The notes under the pieces are model-generated. The model ran no database searches. It saw nothing but the letters and a program-made list of their open reading frames with translations, and was not told where the DNA came from. A program made the position numbers and the translations under genes. A DNA stretch of 64,000 nucleotides from Geothrix sp. (lineage in GTDB: Bacteria; Acidobacteriota; Holophagae; Holophagales; Holophagaceae). Where the stretch lies: assembly GCF_030219325.1 (NCBI RefSeq), contig NZ_CP126625.1:1972857-2036856 (forward strand), read 5' to 3'. Positions 62,067-64,000 of the stretch are shown one piece after another; within the stretch, counting starts at the first letter, position 1, and every line of letters begins with the position of its first letter.

Positions 62067-62685
<619 letters not shown>

Positions 62686-62697
62686 GGAGCCAGTGTA

Positions 62698-63924
62698 TCA
62701 GCCGTTCCGCAGGGACCGCCGCAGCAGATCCAGCGCCTGGGCGGTGCTGCGCAGCTGTATCTCCGCCCGGTCCCCCGCCATCCTCGGCGCGCGCACCTGC
62801 GTTCCGTGCGGACCGGCCAGGGCGATGAAGACCGATCCGACGGGAGCCCCGCCTTCGGCGCCAGGTCCGGCATTGCCGCAGATGGCCAGGGCCCAGGTGG
62901 AACCCAGGCGTCGCCGCGCCGCCTCGGCCATGGCCACGGCGCAGGCCTCGGAGACCGTACCCACCTGGGCGAGCCAGGCTGGATCCAGGCCCAGGAGGGC
63001 GGTCTTCGCCGCCACGGTGTAGGCCGTCGCGCCCCCCAGGAAGGCCGTGCTGGCGCCGGGAATGGCCGTCAGGCGTGAGGCGAGCAGGCCCCCGCTCATG
63101 CTCTCGGCCACTGCGAGGGTCTCGCCCCGGGCCTTCAGCTGATCCAGGATGGCGTCTTCCAGGTTCCCGTCTCCCACGCTGGCCAGGTCATCGCCCAGCA
63201 CCGGCTCGAAATCGAGGCGGGCCGCTTCCAGCAACCGGGGTTCGGGGCCCCGGGCCAGTAGCTCCACCTGGGTGAGGTTGGCGAGGATGGTCCAGTCGAG
63301 GTGGCCATGCCGTTCGCGGGCCTCCCGGGTGCGCTCGTCCAGGTTGCTCTCGGGCACGCCACACACGACCATGCGCAGCGTGTGCACCGGCTGGCCCGCC
63401 AGGGGCCGGAGCCGTGGTTCCACCCGCTCCTCCCACATCGTCTTCATCTCGCGGGGCACGCCCGGCATCATGACGATCCGGACGCCGGGGTGGCCCGGCG
63501 GGTCCTGCCACCACACGCCGGGGGCCGTGCCCACCTGGTTCCGCAGCGGCTCCGCACCGACGGGGATGAGGGCCTGCTTGAAGTTCACCTGGGGCGGCAC
63601 CCGGTTGCGGGCGGCATAGAAGGCCAGCATGTCGGCCCGACTGGCGGCATCTTCCACCAGGTCCACGCTGAGGATCTCCGCGAACAGCTCTTTCGTGAAG
63701 TCGTCAAAGGTGGGGCCGAGTCCGCCCGTGGTGAGGATGAGGTCCGAGCGCGTCAGCGCCTCGCGGAACAGCCCGGCCAGCTCCTCGCGGCTGTCCCCCA
63801 CGGCGGTCTTGCGGTGGAAGGCCAGGCCCAGGCCGGCCAGCCGCTCCCCCAGCCAGACCGAGTTGGTGTCCAGGCGCCGCGTGGTGAGCAGCTCCGTGCC
63901 GATGGCGATGCATTCGATGCGCAT
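62698..63924 (-). CDS. cinA: CinA-family protein
   Basis: 408 residues. N-terminal MoCF-like domain (AIGTELLTTRRLDTNSVWL, TTGGLGPTFDD) and C-terminal CinA amidohydrolase-type domain (VAESMSGGLLASRLTAIPGAS, GNAGPG). Such proteins act in pyridine nucleotide repair (nicotinamide mononucleotide deamidase, ADP-ribose pyrophosphatase). 12 nt upstream of plsY. Confidence 0.93.
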   Translation of the reverse strand: MRIECIAIGTELLTTRRLDTNSVWLGERLAGLGLAFHRKTAVGDSREELAGLFREALTRSDLILTTGGLGPTFDDFTKELFAEILSVDLVEDAASRADMLAFYAARNRVPPQVNFKQALIPVGAEPLRNQVGTAPGVWWQDPPGHPGVRIVMMPGVPREMKTMWEERVEPRLRPLAGQPVHTLRMVVCGVPESNLDERTREARERHGHLDWTILANLTQVELLARGPEPRLLEAARLDFEPVLGDDLASVGDGNLEDAILDQLKARGETLAVAESMSGGLLASRLTAIPGASTAFLGGATAYTVAAKTALLGLDPAWLAQVGTVSEACAVAMAEAARRRLGSTWALAICGNAGPGAEGGAPVGSVFIALAGPHGTQVRAPRMAGDRAEIQLRSTAQALDLLRRSLRNG

Positions 63925-63956
63925 GGATGGAATGGAACCATGGGGCCGGGCAAAGC

Positions 63957-64000
63957 TCAAAGGCTTCCGCCCTCCAGCCACCGCTGCGTCACCCAGCGCC
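63957..64000 (-). CDS. Possible partial CDS at the right edge
   Basis: An open frame entering from the right ends at TGA (63959-63957), with WVTQRWLEGGSL at its C terminus. pgpA often precedes cinA, but 14 codons are too few to identify it. Confidence 0.3.
   Translation of the reverse strand, partial: RWVTQRWLEGGSL

Overview
The window is GC-rich chromosomal DNA, except for its first 9.9 kb, which is visibly lower in GC and built of many small + strand genes separated by a ~124-bp inverted-repeat site. Housekeeping content (B12-dependent NrdJ, Ptb/Buk-type butyrate enzymes, an ArnA-like decarboxylase with ArnT-like transferases, a tricorn-type protease, hemH-hemG) and codon use suggest an Acidobacteriota/Holophagae-like (Geothrix/Holophaga type) bacterium. 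That taxonomic call is inference; no rRNA is present.

Region 1 (1-9863) is the attI-distal end of a sedentary chromosomal integron: about 15 gene cassettes plus one cut by the window edge, all on +, separated by attC sites. Ten consecutive sites (144-6125) are 123-124 bp long with R'' (RYYYAAC), L'', L' and R' (GTTRRRY) boxes. The 6-7 bases at the start of each cassette are complementary to its own R'', as expected for units that moved as circles. Toward the right end the sites decay (sites 11, 13, 14 and 15 truncated or degenerate). No intI or attI is in the window; by polarity they should lie to the left. A complete tyrosine recombinase without the IntI-specific insertion (9911-10741, -) abuts the distal end.

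Region 2 (9911-18265) carries the recombinase, an SPL-type radical SAM protein, small membrane/secreted proteins, hemG and hemH, a TIGR02757 protein, a VOC protein, and the SRP RNA gene (ffs, -). Downstream of ffs lies a ~450-bp tract of strongly structured repeats, including two copies of a three-way-junction-like fold with compensatory base changes.

Region 3 (18.5-38.7 kb): nrdJ with an NrdR-like box, a large uncharacterised Cys-rich protein, a MoaD/ThiS-BNR-propeller gene pair, mdh with terminator, mtgA, a PilZ gene followed by a HEAT-repeat gene, an M29-like aminopeptidase, a Cache histidine kinase and a tricorn-like protease.

Region 4 (38.7-54.6 kb): ilvA behind an apparent isoleucine attenuator (leader peptide, alternative hairpins, terminator); a tfoX-like/GNAT/rsmE operon; ptb and a separate Ptb-Buk fusion; an SPFH protein; a class II aldolase and mtnA (probable DHAP-shunt salvage of methylthioribose/deoxyribose phosphate); a Rossmann-MCP hybrid; purF.

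Region 5 (54.7-64 kb): a partial Arn-like lipid-modification set (ArnE/F-like, two ArnT-like transferases, ArnA decarboxylase domain), a small gene of 33-bp tandem repeats, an alcohol dehydrogenase family protein, gpsA-plsY (phospholipid synthesis) and cinA.
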